From NCBI GenBank assembly GCA_020744425.1, contig JAGMUV010000047.1, positions 1 through 64,000 on the forward strand: a DNA stretch of 64,000 bases. The letters are read 5' to 3'. This DNA comes from Dactylonectria macrodidyma (Eukaryota > Ascomycota > Sordariomycetes > Hypocreales > Nectriaceae). Shown one piece after another: positions 28,111 through 39,400 of this stretch. Below the pieces are notes generated by a model. It was not told the DNA's origin and made no database searches. It saw nothing but the letters and a program-made list of their open reading frames with translations. The translations under genes and the position numbers were made by a program. The stretch's first letter is position 1; every line of letters begins with the position of its first letter.

Positions 28111-28470
28111 AGAGGGTGAAGGGATATTTTGATCTATTGGTATATCAATACTGCAGCGGCCATATGAATAAGAGGGTGGAGGAGTATGATGCCGTATTGG
28201 TATACCGGTGTAATGGCATTCCGACTAGATAATGGGATGAATAATCAAGCCTGATGTTATTAATGTTAGAAGAATCAGAGGGTGTAGGAGTATGATGCTC
28301 TACTGGTATACCGGTGTGATGATGCTCCGACCAGATAATGGGATGAATAATCAAGCCCGAAGTTAATTATCACGAAAGTAAGAGGGTGGAGGAATATGAT
28401 GCTCTATTGGTATACCGGTGTGATGATGCTCCGAGTAGATGATGGGATGAATAATCAAGTCTGATATTGG
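28111..28470. repeat. Tandem repeat, about 105-bp period (3.5 copies)
   Basis: Units start at 28111 (partial), 28171, 28277 and 28381, each with AGAGGGTG, a TATTGGTATACCGGTG palindrome-containing core and GGGATGAATAATCAAG. They sit 330-690 bp upstream of the Rep-helicase start and may be binding sites of an element-encoded protein. No gene lies between 27407 and 28799. Confidence 0.85.
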
Positions 28471-28799
28471 GATGAAATTGGAAGACTAAAGAAGACCATG
28501 GTGGGATAGACCTATCGTTTATTGGTAGATGGGTCAAGACAATGACGATAGAGGATTTTATCATATAGTTTGATAGGTATAATAGAGATAAAGATGACGT
28601 GGGACTATCGGGATAGAATCGGATCAAGAGCAGAGTAGGACCGGCTAGTGTGGGAGAATCGATATCTACCCCAAAATGTACCGATCACAAAACAGCATTG
28701 TGACTGGTATCAACCTTTATCATTCATATTTATAATACTATTTGGCTTAATACATATGATTCCACATCCTAAGAATATTCGTACGTACCCTATCTTGTA

Positions 28800-31700
28800 A
28801 TGGATTCGTCATTATCTGCTCTACTTGAAAGGTTGCGTGGTCAAACGCCTGGCAGCACAGTCAGCAGTCTCGGGCTGAAGACGTACAATGATATCTTTGG
28901 TGCGGCAAACTCGAATACAAACGTAACACCAAGAGAAGCACATTCTACTGTCCAACCAAGTATATGCGATCGTGTTTCGGATGTCCAGCCTGTGGGTCTG
29001 GCATTATGGAAGTCACACTCTACTGTCCAACCGAGTGCATCTGGTGATATTCCAGAAACCGTACCTATAGACCCGGCACTAGAGGGATCGCAATCAACTG
29101 GTCAATCAAGCAAACCAGGTAATCACCAACAATACCGATCAAGTGTAAATCAAAGCGACAATGCCAATGCGCAAACACAGGCGGCAGGAAACTGGATGAC
29201 TCGGCCACCACCAGGGAGCATGACGCCGACACAAGTGCCTCCAAGAAAAAGAGGGAGACCGCGAGGTTCTCGTGCACCAAGGCGGAGAGATGTTCGAGAA
29301 GGAAATCGGGTGCAGGAAAATCAGCGAAGTGCATACCAAGCCGACACCAATACTCAAATACAGGGACCTGAAAGCTGGATGAGCCGACCGTCGCCAAGGA
29401 GCACGACACCAATACAGGCGCCTCCAAGATCAAGAGGCAAACCGCGAATTTCTCGTGCATCAAGACGGAAAGATGCCCGAGAAAGAAACTGGCGGCAAAG
29501 GAGACAAACCCAACAGCAAAGACCACTGGTTGCCGTTGGGACCCCCCCAGCCAGTTCCCAGTTGCCATCTAATGCTCCACGACGTCAGAAAAGGAGGTCG
29601 CAACAAGCACAGCAACTAAAACCTGCAGAGGATAAACTGGATCGACGTGGATGTATGGCAAGACTTAGGTTTCAAGATTGCCGACAAGAAGTTGGCGCAA
29701 AACGCAAGGCTGATCAACACGGACAAGAACAAAACAAAAGGCAAAATCGAAGACGGGTTGAGAATACCAACCTTGAAGAGCAAACCCAGGCATTAGAGAG
29801 GGCCATTGAGCATCTGGAAGATGAATTTACAGAGAAGGAGAGAATATCCTACACAAAGGATTGGCGTAAGCCGGTCCCCCGTGAGAGGAATATATCCACA
29901 GTCATGGACTTTTATCAAGCATTTCACAACATGGATACCCTACCCATACACACATGCATGATATGCTATCAGAAGATCAGCACCATGGAGATGAAAGAGC
30001 TTAGCTGGGAAGAGTGGACAAATAGCGCAGCGATGAATAGCTGCCGCACGTATTCATGTCCAGATTGCTTCCTTGTTGGCAAGGCTATACCGAGCTGCGA
30101 AAACTGTGCAATGAAGATCCGCGAATGCAATATGGCGCGGGGCGGGAACTTGCATCAAGCACTTGGTTGCGAGCACATGTACCCGGATGCTCTCAGAGAC
30201 CTGACATTGGTTGAGGAGAAGCTGATCGCACTCAACACCCATTTCGGCTTCGTTGCAAGAATCAAAGTGACAAAAAGCACCAAACAGAGTACGGCATATG
30301 CACGGCATGTAAAGGGTCACATAACTGTGTTTCCAAACAGTGTTCAAGACTTGGTTACCACAGTACTACCACATCCGCTTCTACAATCTTTGGAGGACAT
30401 CCATATATCCTGGCATGGGCCGCAGAGACCAGCCCCCAGCGATCTATCCAAGTTGCTCTCAGTCCGGAGAGGAGCTGTGGAACGGGCGTTGCTTTGGCTA
30501 AAAGAATTTAACACCCACTATCGGCACATCCAAATCGACAAAGCCGAGTTGGATAGTTGGGGAGAGCCGGCGCATGGGGTTCCGAGCCAGATCTATGACA
30601 GGATAGAGAGAGATGAACCATCGGCATGGGAAGAAACGCGAACAGCGCACATTGTGCCCCCAGCAGAACGTGGAATGGATGACGCTGGGCCTCAGTCACT
30701 CGAACAGATTGTGGACGGGCTGGGCAGAGCGTATGATGAGAATGATGTAAGTTACGACGAGGATCAGCAGCTCTATGACGAGCGCAGCCGGGACGAGCTC
30801 GAGTATGAGGGCACGGGAAGCTTTCTTGATGAGATCCTTGCATCTGGTATGTTTCCACTGGATACAGCACCGCGAGCAACCGATGCCGATAAACTGCAAT
30901 TTGCCATTGATACAATCAGATGTGGACAGACAAATGCGCAAACACAGCCGCCCAACCAGCCGACTGGGAGCGCGCAGGATTCGCACCTTCAGCCATACAT
31001 TCACATTTCAAGAGGCAATGAGTTTGCAGATAGCAATGATCTCTGGCACCTTGCAAAAGCATTTCCAACACTATTCCCGTTCGGTTTCCGTGGGCCACGG
31101 TGCAAGGAAGAGATGGAATCGGACCTGTGGAAGAACAGTGTCCAGCTCACAGGGCATGTCCGTGATAGAGACAGTATTGGAGAGGGTGGAGAGGGTGGAG
31201 AGGATGCGACTTCGCCAACACGTAATCTCGGACTTCACGCATGGATGAAGAAAGTGCTGCAACGACATGGTGGTCACTTTGCCAATCATCCGGCGTTTTC
31301 ATTCCTAGTATTCAACATAGAGGTTCGGTCTAGGAATAGAGGAGTAAGTATGGTGAGCGTGCGACGGAACGATTTTCCTGAGGTTGAGAGGATCATTCAG
31401 TCGTTAACTCCAGAGAGGCTGGCGGAAGCGCAAAAGGAGTTAGAGGCTGGCGGGAGCACCCGAGATGAAGATATCAAAAAGCTCCTGCGATACATCTCAT
31501 ACTTTGGCTACAAACAGGCCATGTCGCAGGAGTCGCGGCTAGCCATGCGCAGAAAGATTAAAGCGCTCATCATCAGATACGGTATACCGGCGATTTGGTT
31601 TACGCTGAATCCTAATGACATTACGAATCCGGTAAAACTACGTCTGGCGGCATACCGAAAGGAGGACAAGGCTAGCGCGGAAGCAACCCTGCTTCGGGCC

Positions 31701-34700
31701 CTTCAGGATAGGTATGAGAGAGTGAAGCTGGCGATAACTGACCCCATAAGCTCTGCCATCTTCTTCCACCGCGAAGTAGAGATGTTCTTTGAGCATTACG
31801 TCAAGGTTGGGGAGGAATCTGTGTTTGGTCGGATTGGACAGTATTTCGCCGCTGTCGAGACCAACGAACGCGGTGCTCTTCATGTCCATGGTTTGCTATG
31901 GCTCGAAGGGAACTTGGAGCTCGGGGAGTTCATCGGTGCTCATGGAAACGGGGAGGATGATGAGAGTGCGGCGATGGAACGGGAAGGAATCCTGAAATAT
32001 GTCGATTCTGTCTTTACCGAGGTATGTGCATCCATATATCCACGTAACCAAAAGCCAACGTAGGTCGGAAGCTAAACTATTATCTAGGATCTGGACGAAT
32101 CTGCTGCCTTTAGCGAGGAGAGCGAGAGTAGGGTAGTTTACGACAACATATCCTACCTGATGACCGATGCAGGGCGCTTCTCTGAACAGTTTGACGATGA
32201 AGCCCACTTTTGCGCGGGCAGGGTCCAGATGCACGCCCATACCGCAACTTGTGTCAAATACTCTCACAACAAGGAGGGGGACAAAAAGCCTACATGTCGA
32301 TTCCATGCGCCTTGGAAGCTCTTTACAAACAGCGAATTTGGCGCGGATGGTATACTTCGGCTCCAACGCTCACATCCCATGATCAACCGATGGAACAAGC
32401 CAATGGCGGTTGGGTTGCGGCACAATCACGACATCTCCTTCATCGGAACCCAAAGCAAGACAATGGCGCTGATCTACTACTTGACAAACTACGCCACAAA
32501 AATCGAAGATCCGATCTGGAAGAGAGTGGCCATAGCAGCAGAGCTCTTTCCGAGTATCAGCACAACCAGCGCCGTGGGGCTAGGTGCAACAACTGCAAAC
32601 TACGAAGCCAAGGCAAATATAAACCGCCAGTATCTGATGAGAATCGCAAACCGAATATTCACCGAGAGGCCATTATCGCAGGTGGAGGTGATTGCGCACT
32701 TCTTGGATTACCCAAGTGAGTTCTCGAATACCAAACAATGGTCATATGTGAATATGACAATGGTATACTGGGCAATGCTCCGACGCTGGCAGTATCTCCA
32801 GCAATGCAGTACCGGTAGCACTTTAGGCGACGACGATGATGGACCTATCGAGAACATAGGTGGCAATGGCAACGGCAACGACGCGGAAGCCAGCGCGGAG
32901 AGGGTCTTGGTGGGAAGCGATGGCAAGAAGCTACCATACATTGAAGCCTACCACCACCGTGGAGAGGTGCTGCAGACATTATGCTTCTATGACTACGTAT
33001 CGCTTGTAACATTACAGAGGATAGATTCATCTCCCAAGGAGTTGGTGAAGATAGAATTTGAAAGGAACTGGAAGCCGGGAAGGGACTGGGTGCAGGTTCT
33101 AAGACCCCCGGGGAAGTATGCAGTGCCATGCATCAACGGCTTTCTCGATATGGACTTTGATATTGACACAAACGCAGAGAGATACCGCAGGTAAGCACAA
33201 GCCATAGAACAGATGGGATGGATAAACGAGGAGCATAAACTAATATTAGCACCAGAGCTGCAGTACAGCACCTCGCACTCTTTGTGCCATGGGAGAAGTT
33301 CACTACAGCATCATCAGGCGATATTAATGAAATCTGGGAGCACTGGAGACGGCGACTCCCCAAAAGACTCCAGACTATCGCAAGCAATATCCAGCTCTTG
33401 AAACGATCAGCGGAAGATGCGCGGCGAGATGCAAAGCAGTGGGCGGCTGCGGGGGACGACGCCGTTTTGGATGATATCGACGCTATGGGGTATGATCTCC
33501 AAGATCCTACAGGCCCAGTAAAAGCATATCGCCCAGACCAAGTTGGCCAGCTTGGCCGATTGATTGAGACAGTACGAGGTGCTACAGCCCCCAACCAGGT
33601 GACCGCTGGTTCGGAGCATCTTTTGCAGATGCTAGATCAGCTCCGCGAAGTTCAAGCAGATATCACCGACTTTGCGGATGATGTCGAGACAGTCGCTTCC
33701 GCAGAGAACCCAGAGCAGTACCAGCCAGCCATGGTAGCCAGGAGCGAGCTCCCAACGCAACGTCAGCTTAGAGGAATCAAGAGCAAGCAGGATGAAGCTG
33801 ACAAGGAAATTGTGAAAAGAATCCAAGGCTCTGATGGAGTTCAGATCACGCAGAACACAGCTGCCGGCACAGAAGCATCACTGAACCATACCTTCGCGGG
33901 CGCGGGAGAAGATGTTATAGAAATGTCAGAAACAGACACCCGGAACACTCAGAGACCCAGTGCCAGGGTCGCCTTTGGTCCGTCGACAACATTCCTCCAT
34001 GCCGGTCGGGAGATTGCAAGGAGGTTCACCTTGAACGAGCGGCAGGAGATCGCCTTCCTTTTAGTGTGTCGCCACCTCGATACCATCCCGGACGAAGATA
34101 AGAGGGATGACTTCGATAGCAGTAATGTCGAGAACAATGATGGCGCACAACTATACGAGTTCCTGGGTGGGGAGGGCGGCACCGGGAAGTCCAGGGTCAT
34201 CGAGGCGTTGGCGGAATTGTTCGCTAGCAAAGGCATATCGCACAGGCTGCTGATGACGGCGACATCGGGGGTCGCAGCAGCGCGGATCAACGGCGTGACT
34301 ATTCACTCCGCCTGTGGGATGCAACCCAACGTATCCGGCAGCAATGCCGACGATGGCAGCACGGTAACCTACGTGGACGGTGATGCTCGAAGAAGATGGA
34401 GAGAAAAGTGGCTGCTCATCATTGACGAGGTGAGCATGCTGGGCCTCCAGACGCTCTCCGACATCAACAAGCGACTTTGCGCCTCCCGGGGATCGAATCA
34501 AGATTTTGGCGGCATCCCAGTGGTACTACTATCAGGAGATTTTCACCAGTTCCGCCCAGTGCAAAACAAGTCGCTATTGACGCCATGGTCCGCCCTCAGG
34601 ATTGCGGACGAAATGAGGGCGCACGCACTCTGGGCTCGATTTACCACCGTCGTTATGCTCACCGAACAGGTTCGCGCAGCAGGGGACCTTGAGCTGCAGC

Positions 34701-35674
34701 GACTGCTGACTCGGATCCGAAAGGGAGAGCAAGACGAGTCCGACATGGAGCTCCTTAACAGCCGGTGCTTCAGGGAAGGACAAGCCATACCATGGAGCAA
34801 GGGCATCACAGTAGTTACACCGCTCAATAGCACCAGGTGGTGCCTGAACATGGATGCCGTTTTAGCCTTCCAGAGGAACGAACAGAAGCCAGTCCGGATA
34901 TTTCTATCCGAGCACCGTTGGGGCAAACCCAATACATTGCCGGTAACGGAGGAAGAAGCTACGCTTATGGCCAGCGTCGGGGATGACAGCAAGATCTGTG
35001 TGCCGGCCACGTTCATGTTCGTGCCTGGTATGCCGGTTGTGGTGACCATGAATATAAACCCAGGCCTCAAGCTCGTGAATGGCGCCAAGTACACAGCGCT
35101 AGAAGTTATACCAGACAGCAAAAGATTCCCAGGCTATCAACTGGCCCCGAACATTATCCTCCACTTTGGACCACCTGCCGGCATCATCCTGTCGTCCGAG
35201 TCAACCAAGAAGTTCGAATTTGATGAAATGCCGCCAGGCACAATCCTGCTTACTCCAACGAGTGCCCAAATACCAATGGAGAAGAAGAAGAGGGTCAAGA
35301 AGAGGCCTTGGCAGAGGCATAATGTGAGCCGCCGAGGACTTCCCTGCACTGCGGCATTCGCATGCACCGATTACAAAATCCAAGGCGAAACCCTCCTCCA
35401 GATTGCGCTGGAGCTGCGAGGAACCGGGACAAAGCTGAACACCAAGACTGGACAACTCGAGCCACGAAAGTGCGATCCATATAGCTTGTATGTGCAGCTA
35501 TCGCGGTGCAAATCGCTGGATGGGATTATATTGCTGTCAAAGGCGCGTGTGGAGGATATAGTCGGGAATAAAATACCACAGGAAATGTTTGATGGCGAGG
35601 CTCGGCTGGAGCATTTGTGTGGGGGAACATTAAACGAGGCCCGGTTATCATTCTTGCGACCATCCGCACAATAA
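28800..35674 (+). CDS. Helitron Rep-helicase 1 (2,247 aa)
   Basis: Three exons, 28800-32021, 32088-33190 and 33256-35674 (introns 66 and 65 bp, GT-AG), give one 2,248-codon frame. N-terminus: duplicated segment with AT-hook-like cores RKRGRPRGSR and RSRGKPRISR, then a Cys-rich zinc region (CMICYQK, then CPDCF, CENC) and a DUF6570-like region (LVEEKLIALNTHFGFV, HVKGHITVFPN). The Helitron Rep domain follows (RRKIKALIIRYGIPAIWFTL) with HUH in RGALHVHGLLW near 1028 and the two-tyrosine motif YYLTNYATK near 1201. The PIF1-type helicase in exon 3 has Walker A GGEGGTGKS near 1745, Walker B IIDEVSML and the C-terminal YVQLSRCKSLDGI. This protein nicks and unwinds DNA for rolling-circle transposition. 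All key residues are present. Confidence 0.93.
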
Positions 35675-35754
35675 GAGCAATAATATAGTTTATAATTTAG
35701 ATAGCAAATCCAAGGAACAGTCAGGTATGTATTGATATATGATGGGTGTTTTGT

Positions 35755-36110
35755 TCCGACTCCATTGCCCCCGTCGTTCTGGCTCTTTTACGCAGGGGAC
35801 GATGATGTCCCCCGCCCGCGGCGCCCGGAACGTCCGGTTCGCGTTCCATGACGATGATGACGTCTGAAGCGGGGTTCGCAGCACCAGACTTCCACTACAA
35901 ACCAAAAATCCCCGCCAAGTGGCTACCAGGTATTCCAAAAGGTATAAAGGAGATCAATAATGAGATTTCGAGAAAAATCAATCCACTGTTTCCTATATAT
36001 ATATTGTATATTAAAAATCCGATCTAATATAATAGATTTCACCTAACTCGAGCAGAAGCAGGAATCTCACAAAATGCAAACGACAAGAGCAACGACAGTT
36101 TATGCCTTGA
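35755..36110. repeat. Dispersed repeat R3, copy 1
   Basis: It matches 49255-49640 in direct orientation (for example TCTGGCTCTTTTACGCAGGG, GTGGCTACCAGGTATTCCAA, AAATGCAAACGACAAGAGCA). On the minus strand both copies keep the peptide MSGAANPASDVIIxMEREPD in frame despite a 9-bp indel. It occupies the gap between the 3' ends of the two Helitron genes. The rest of 35675-36498 holds no gene. Confidence 0.85.
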
Positions 36111-36498
36111 GGAACGAAGTGACGAAAGGTTTTATGCCGCCATCTTTTTCCGGGCCTCAAAATCACCTGACTCCTCCAATCAAAAGTTTCGCCCTTAAAA
36201 CCCCGTGCTTCAGCACCTGACCAAACCCCTCGTGCTGTCAATCTTTTTCTCGCGGCGCCTTGCGTTTCATATAACATCAACGAAAGAGATAAGATGACTA
36301 ATCGTACCAGGCGGCAAGCACGTGTTATCTCTTCTAAGCTCTGTGATAACGCCCTGAAAGCGTTAGAAAACATCGAAATCGAAAACGATCATGAACCACA
36401 TCCTGAACATCAGCTTTAATCTGTAAATGCATTTTCACCTTATGGTCCCCTTCATCTACATCTTACTAACACTTATTGTCTGACTTCTTGATCAGTTC

Positions 36499-39400
36499 TT
36501 ATCCTGACCAGTCCCACAGCTCGGCTTTTCTGATCGTTGCGTCGCTCAACCGTTCCAGCCTCCACTCCGCTGCAACCATGTTGTCGGGCACCTTGTTGCC
36601 TACGAAGTCCCTCTCTCGCGCCTTTGACAGGAGCATGATGCCGTCCAGCGACTTGCATCGTGACAGCTGCACGTACAGACTGTACGGGTCGCATTGTGTC
36701 GGGACCACCTGACCGTCGATGCTCGTCGTCCTGGTTCCGCGCAGTTCGAGGGCAACCCGATCTAACGTTTTGCTTTGGACTTTGTAGTCCGTACATGCGA
36801 AAGCCGCGGCGCATGGCAGCCCCCGCCTACTGACGTTGTTCTTCTGCCACGGCCGCTTCCTCTGGCACTCTATTTTGATGCTGATAGGCGTCAGGAGGAT
36901 CGTGCCGGGCGGCATACCGACGAAGCGGAGGTCTCTCGTCGTCTCCGACGCGAGCACGATCCCCGCCGGAGGGCCAAAGTGGAGGATGATATCGGCGTCG
37001 ACGTGATAGCCCGGGTGCGCCTTGTCGAGGATGACGTCTAGCGCCGCGTAGCTTGCTCCGTTGACCAGCTTCAGTCCTTGGTGGGTGTTCTGGTTCACGA
37101 CGACGGGCATACCCGGAACGAACATGAGGACGGCAGGTACCGGGATGGCGCTGTCGTCTCCCTGGTTGAGGATCATGACGGCTTCCTCCTCACTCGGCTC
37201 GCCGTCCTTCCATCTGTGCTCGGAGATGAAGATGCGCAGCGGCGCCCTCCGCTCCTTCTGGAAACAGAGGGACGCCTCGATGTTCAGGTTCCAGCGGTTT
37301 CTGTTCAGCGGCGTCACCACCGTGATGCCCGACTCCCATGGGATCTGCCTGTCCTCCCGGTAGCAGGTGCTATTCAGTAACTCCAGGTCTGACTGGTCTT
37401 GCACGCCCTGGCGCACTCGCGTCAGCAGCCGCTGCAGTTGTGGATCGCCGGCGGCGCGGACTTGTTCGTTTAGCATGACCACCGTCGTGAACTTGTTCCA
37501 TAGCGCGTGTGCCCTGTCGTGCTGGTACCTCTGCTCAGCTGTGAACGATCGTTCTTCGTCCCAGGCGATGGCCGTGCTCGGGAGCAGGATCGATCTCTCC
37601 TGCACGGGACGGAACTGGTGAAAGTCTCCGCAGAAGAGGACGGTGGGGATCCCACCGAAGTCGCGGGCAGATCCTCGGAGCTGGCAGAGCCGTTCGTTTA
37701 CGGTGTACAGTGTCCTCGCCCCCAACATGCTTACCTCGTCTATGATCAGCAACCACTTCTCCTGCCACTCGGCCGTGGTCTGCCCATCGATACGGAGACC
37801 AGAAGAGCTGGGCGCTGCAAAGCCGTCCGGCTCTACTCGGCGAGACCGCGCCGCCGTATCTTTGGAGAACCCGCATGCGGAGTGGATGGTGATCCCGTCA
37901 ATGCTCGCGGCGGCCGTTCCCGACGTCGCCGTTAGCAACAGACGGTGCGACATCCCCCTGCTCGCGAACAGCTCGGCGACGGCACCAATGACTCGTGATT
38001 TCCCCGTGCCGCCCTCGCCGCCGACGAATTGGCAGAGCTGAGATGTCCCTTGTTCATCGCGACGTACCCGGTCGAGTTGGCGGCATATCAGTCGGAAGGC
38101 GATGCTCTGTCTCTCGTTGAGCGTGAACGCCTCAGCCAGTTGCCTCCCTGCCTCGGAAAACGACGTCGACGGGCCGAAGTGGATGCTCGTCGAAGGACCT
38201 GTGCCCCGGACTGAGGCCCCCGGATCGGCACTTGTGAGACCCTCGCCCTGCTCGCCGAACCCGTTCGGCTCACAGTCCACAGCTGAACCGTGACCTATGG
38301 TGTCGTCGTCAGGCCGGCCTTGTATTCCCTGGATCATCCTTTCTCTCTCTTTCGACACATTCCTTTGCTGCGACTTGATGGACCTGATCAACCCCTGTCC
38401 TGGTACATCTGCCCCCAGAAACGGTCCTTCTTGGGCGTCCAGCCCCTGCTCGTTAAATATCGCACGGCACGGCTCGTCCATTGAACGCAAGGCCACTTGG
38501 TGGAATCGACTCAACTGCCGTATCATTCTCGAGATCTCCTTCGAGCCGGCCGTGACCTGGTTGGCTCCCATCGTCGTCCTCAAGACGTCGATGAGGCGGA
38601 TTGCGTTGGCGACGCCGTCCGACCGGAACGCCCGACCCGGTCCCTCATCACCGTCGCCCATATCCGGGCCGATCGCCTCGGAGGCGGGATCGCCGTCCCC
38701 GGATTGGGCGGCCCACTGCTTCGCATCGCGTTTCGCGTCTTCAGCCGACCGGTGAAGGAGTTGGATGTTATCTGCGAGGAAGGACATCCTCCGGGGCAGC
38801 GCCTGTTTCTGTCTTTCCCAGATGGTGTTGATATCGCCTGATGTCTCGGACGAGAACAATTCCCACGGCACGAATATTGCGAGATGCTGGACTGCCGCCC
38901 TACCATAGCAACGTCAGCTTTTGGGCAGACATGTCAAGCTATTCGCGTGCTCGCTACGTACCTCTTATGGTAGACCTCGCCTTCGTCGCTAAAGTCCGTA
39001 CTCAGGTAACCATCGAAACAGACGACAGCGTGCTCGCCGGGCTTTCGCAGCGCTTGCACCCACGTCTGCGAGAGGGGCCACGAGCTGTCGAATTGCACCT
39101 CCCCCCAGACTCCTGCTCCGTTGCTCCTCCGCTTCAGCTTGACTACGGACATGTAGTCGTACAGCGACAGTACCTGCAGTAGTCCGCCGCGGTGCGGGTA
39201 TGCTTGCAGGAAAGAGATCCTTTGTCCGGCCTCTTCTAGGAGTACCGTCTCCTCGACCTGCTCGTCCGCCATCTCCATGCCGCTCTGGCGTCGCAGGTGC
39301 CGCCACCGTCGGAAGATGTGCCAGTAAAGGGAATATGCATTAAGGAAGGTCCAGCCATGGTTGCTCGCAAACTCGGTAGGATACCCTAGCAAATGAGCGA

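Larger units (their letters stand above)
25874..35674 (+). mobile_element. Helitron-type unit 1 (termini not resolved)
   Basis: Two divergent genes, a minus-strand accessory protein and a plus-strand Rep-helicase, share a 1.4-kb upstream region. Helitron ends (5' TC, 3' hairpin plus CTRR, or Helitron2-type ends) could not be identified with confidence. The span given is only the coding extent. Confidence 0.65.
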
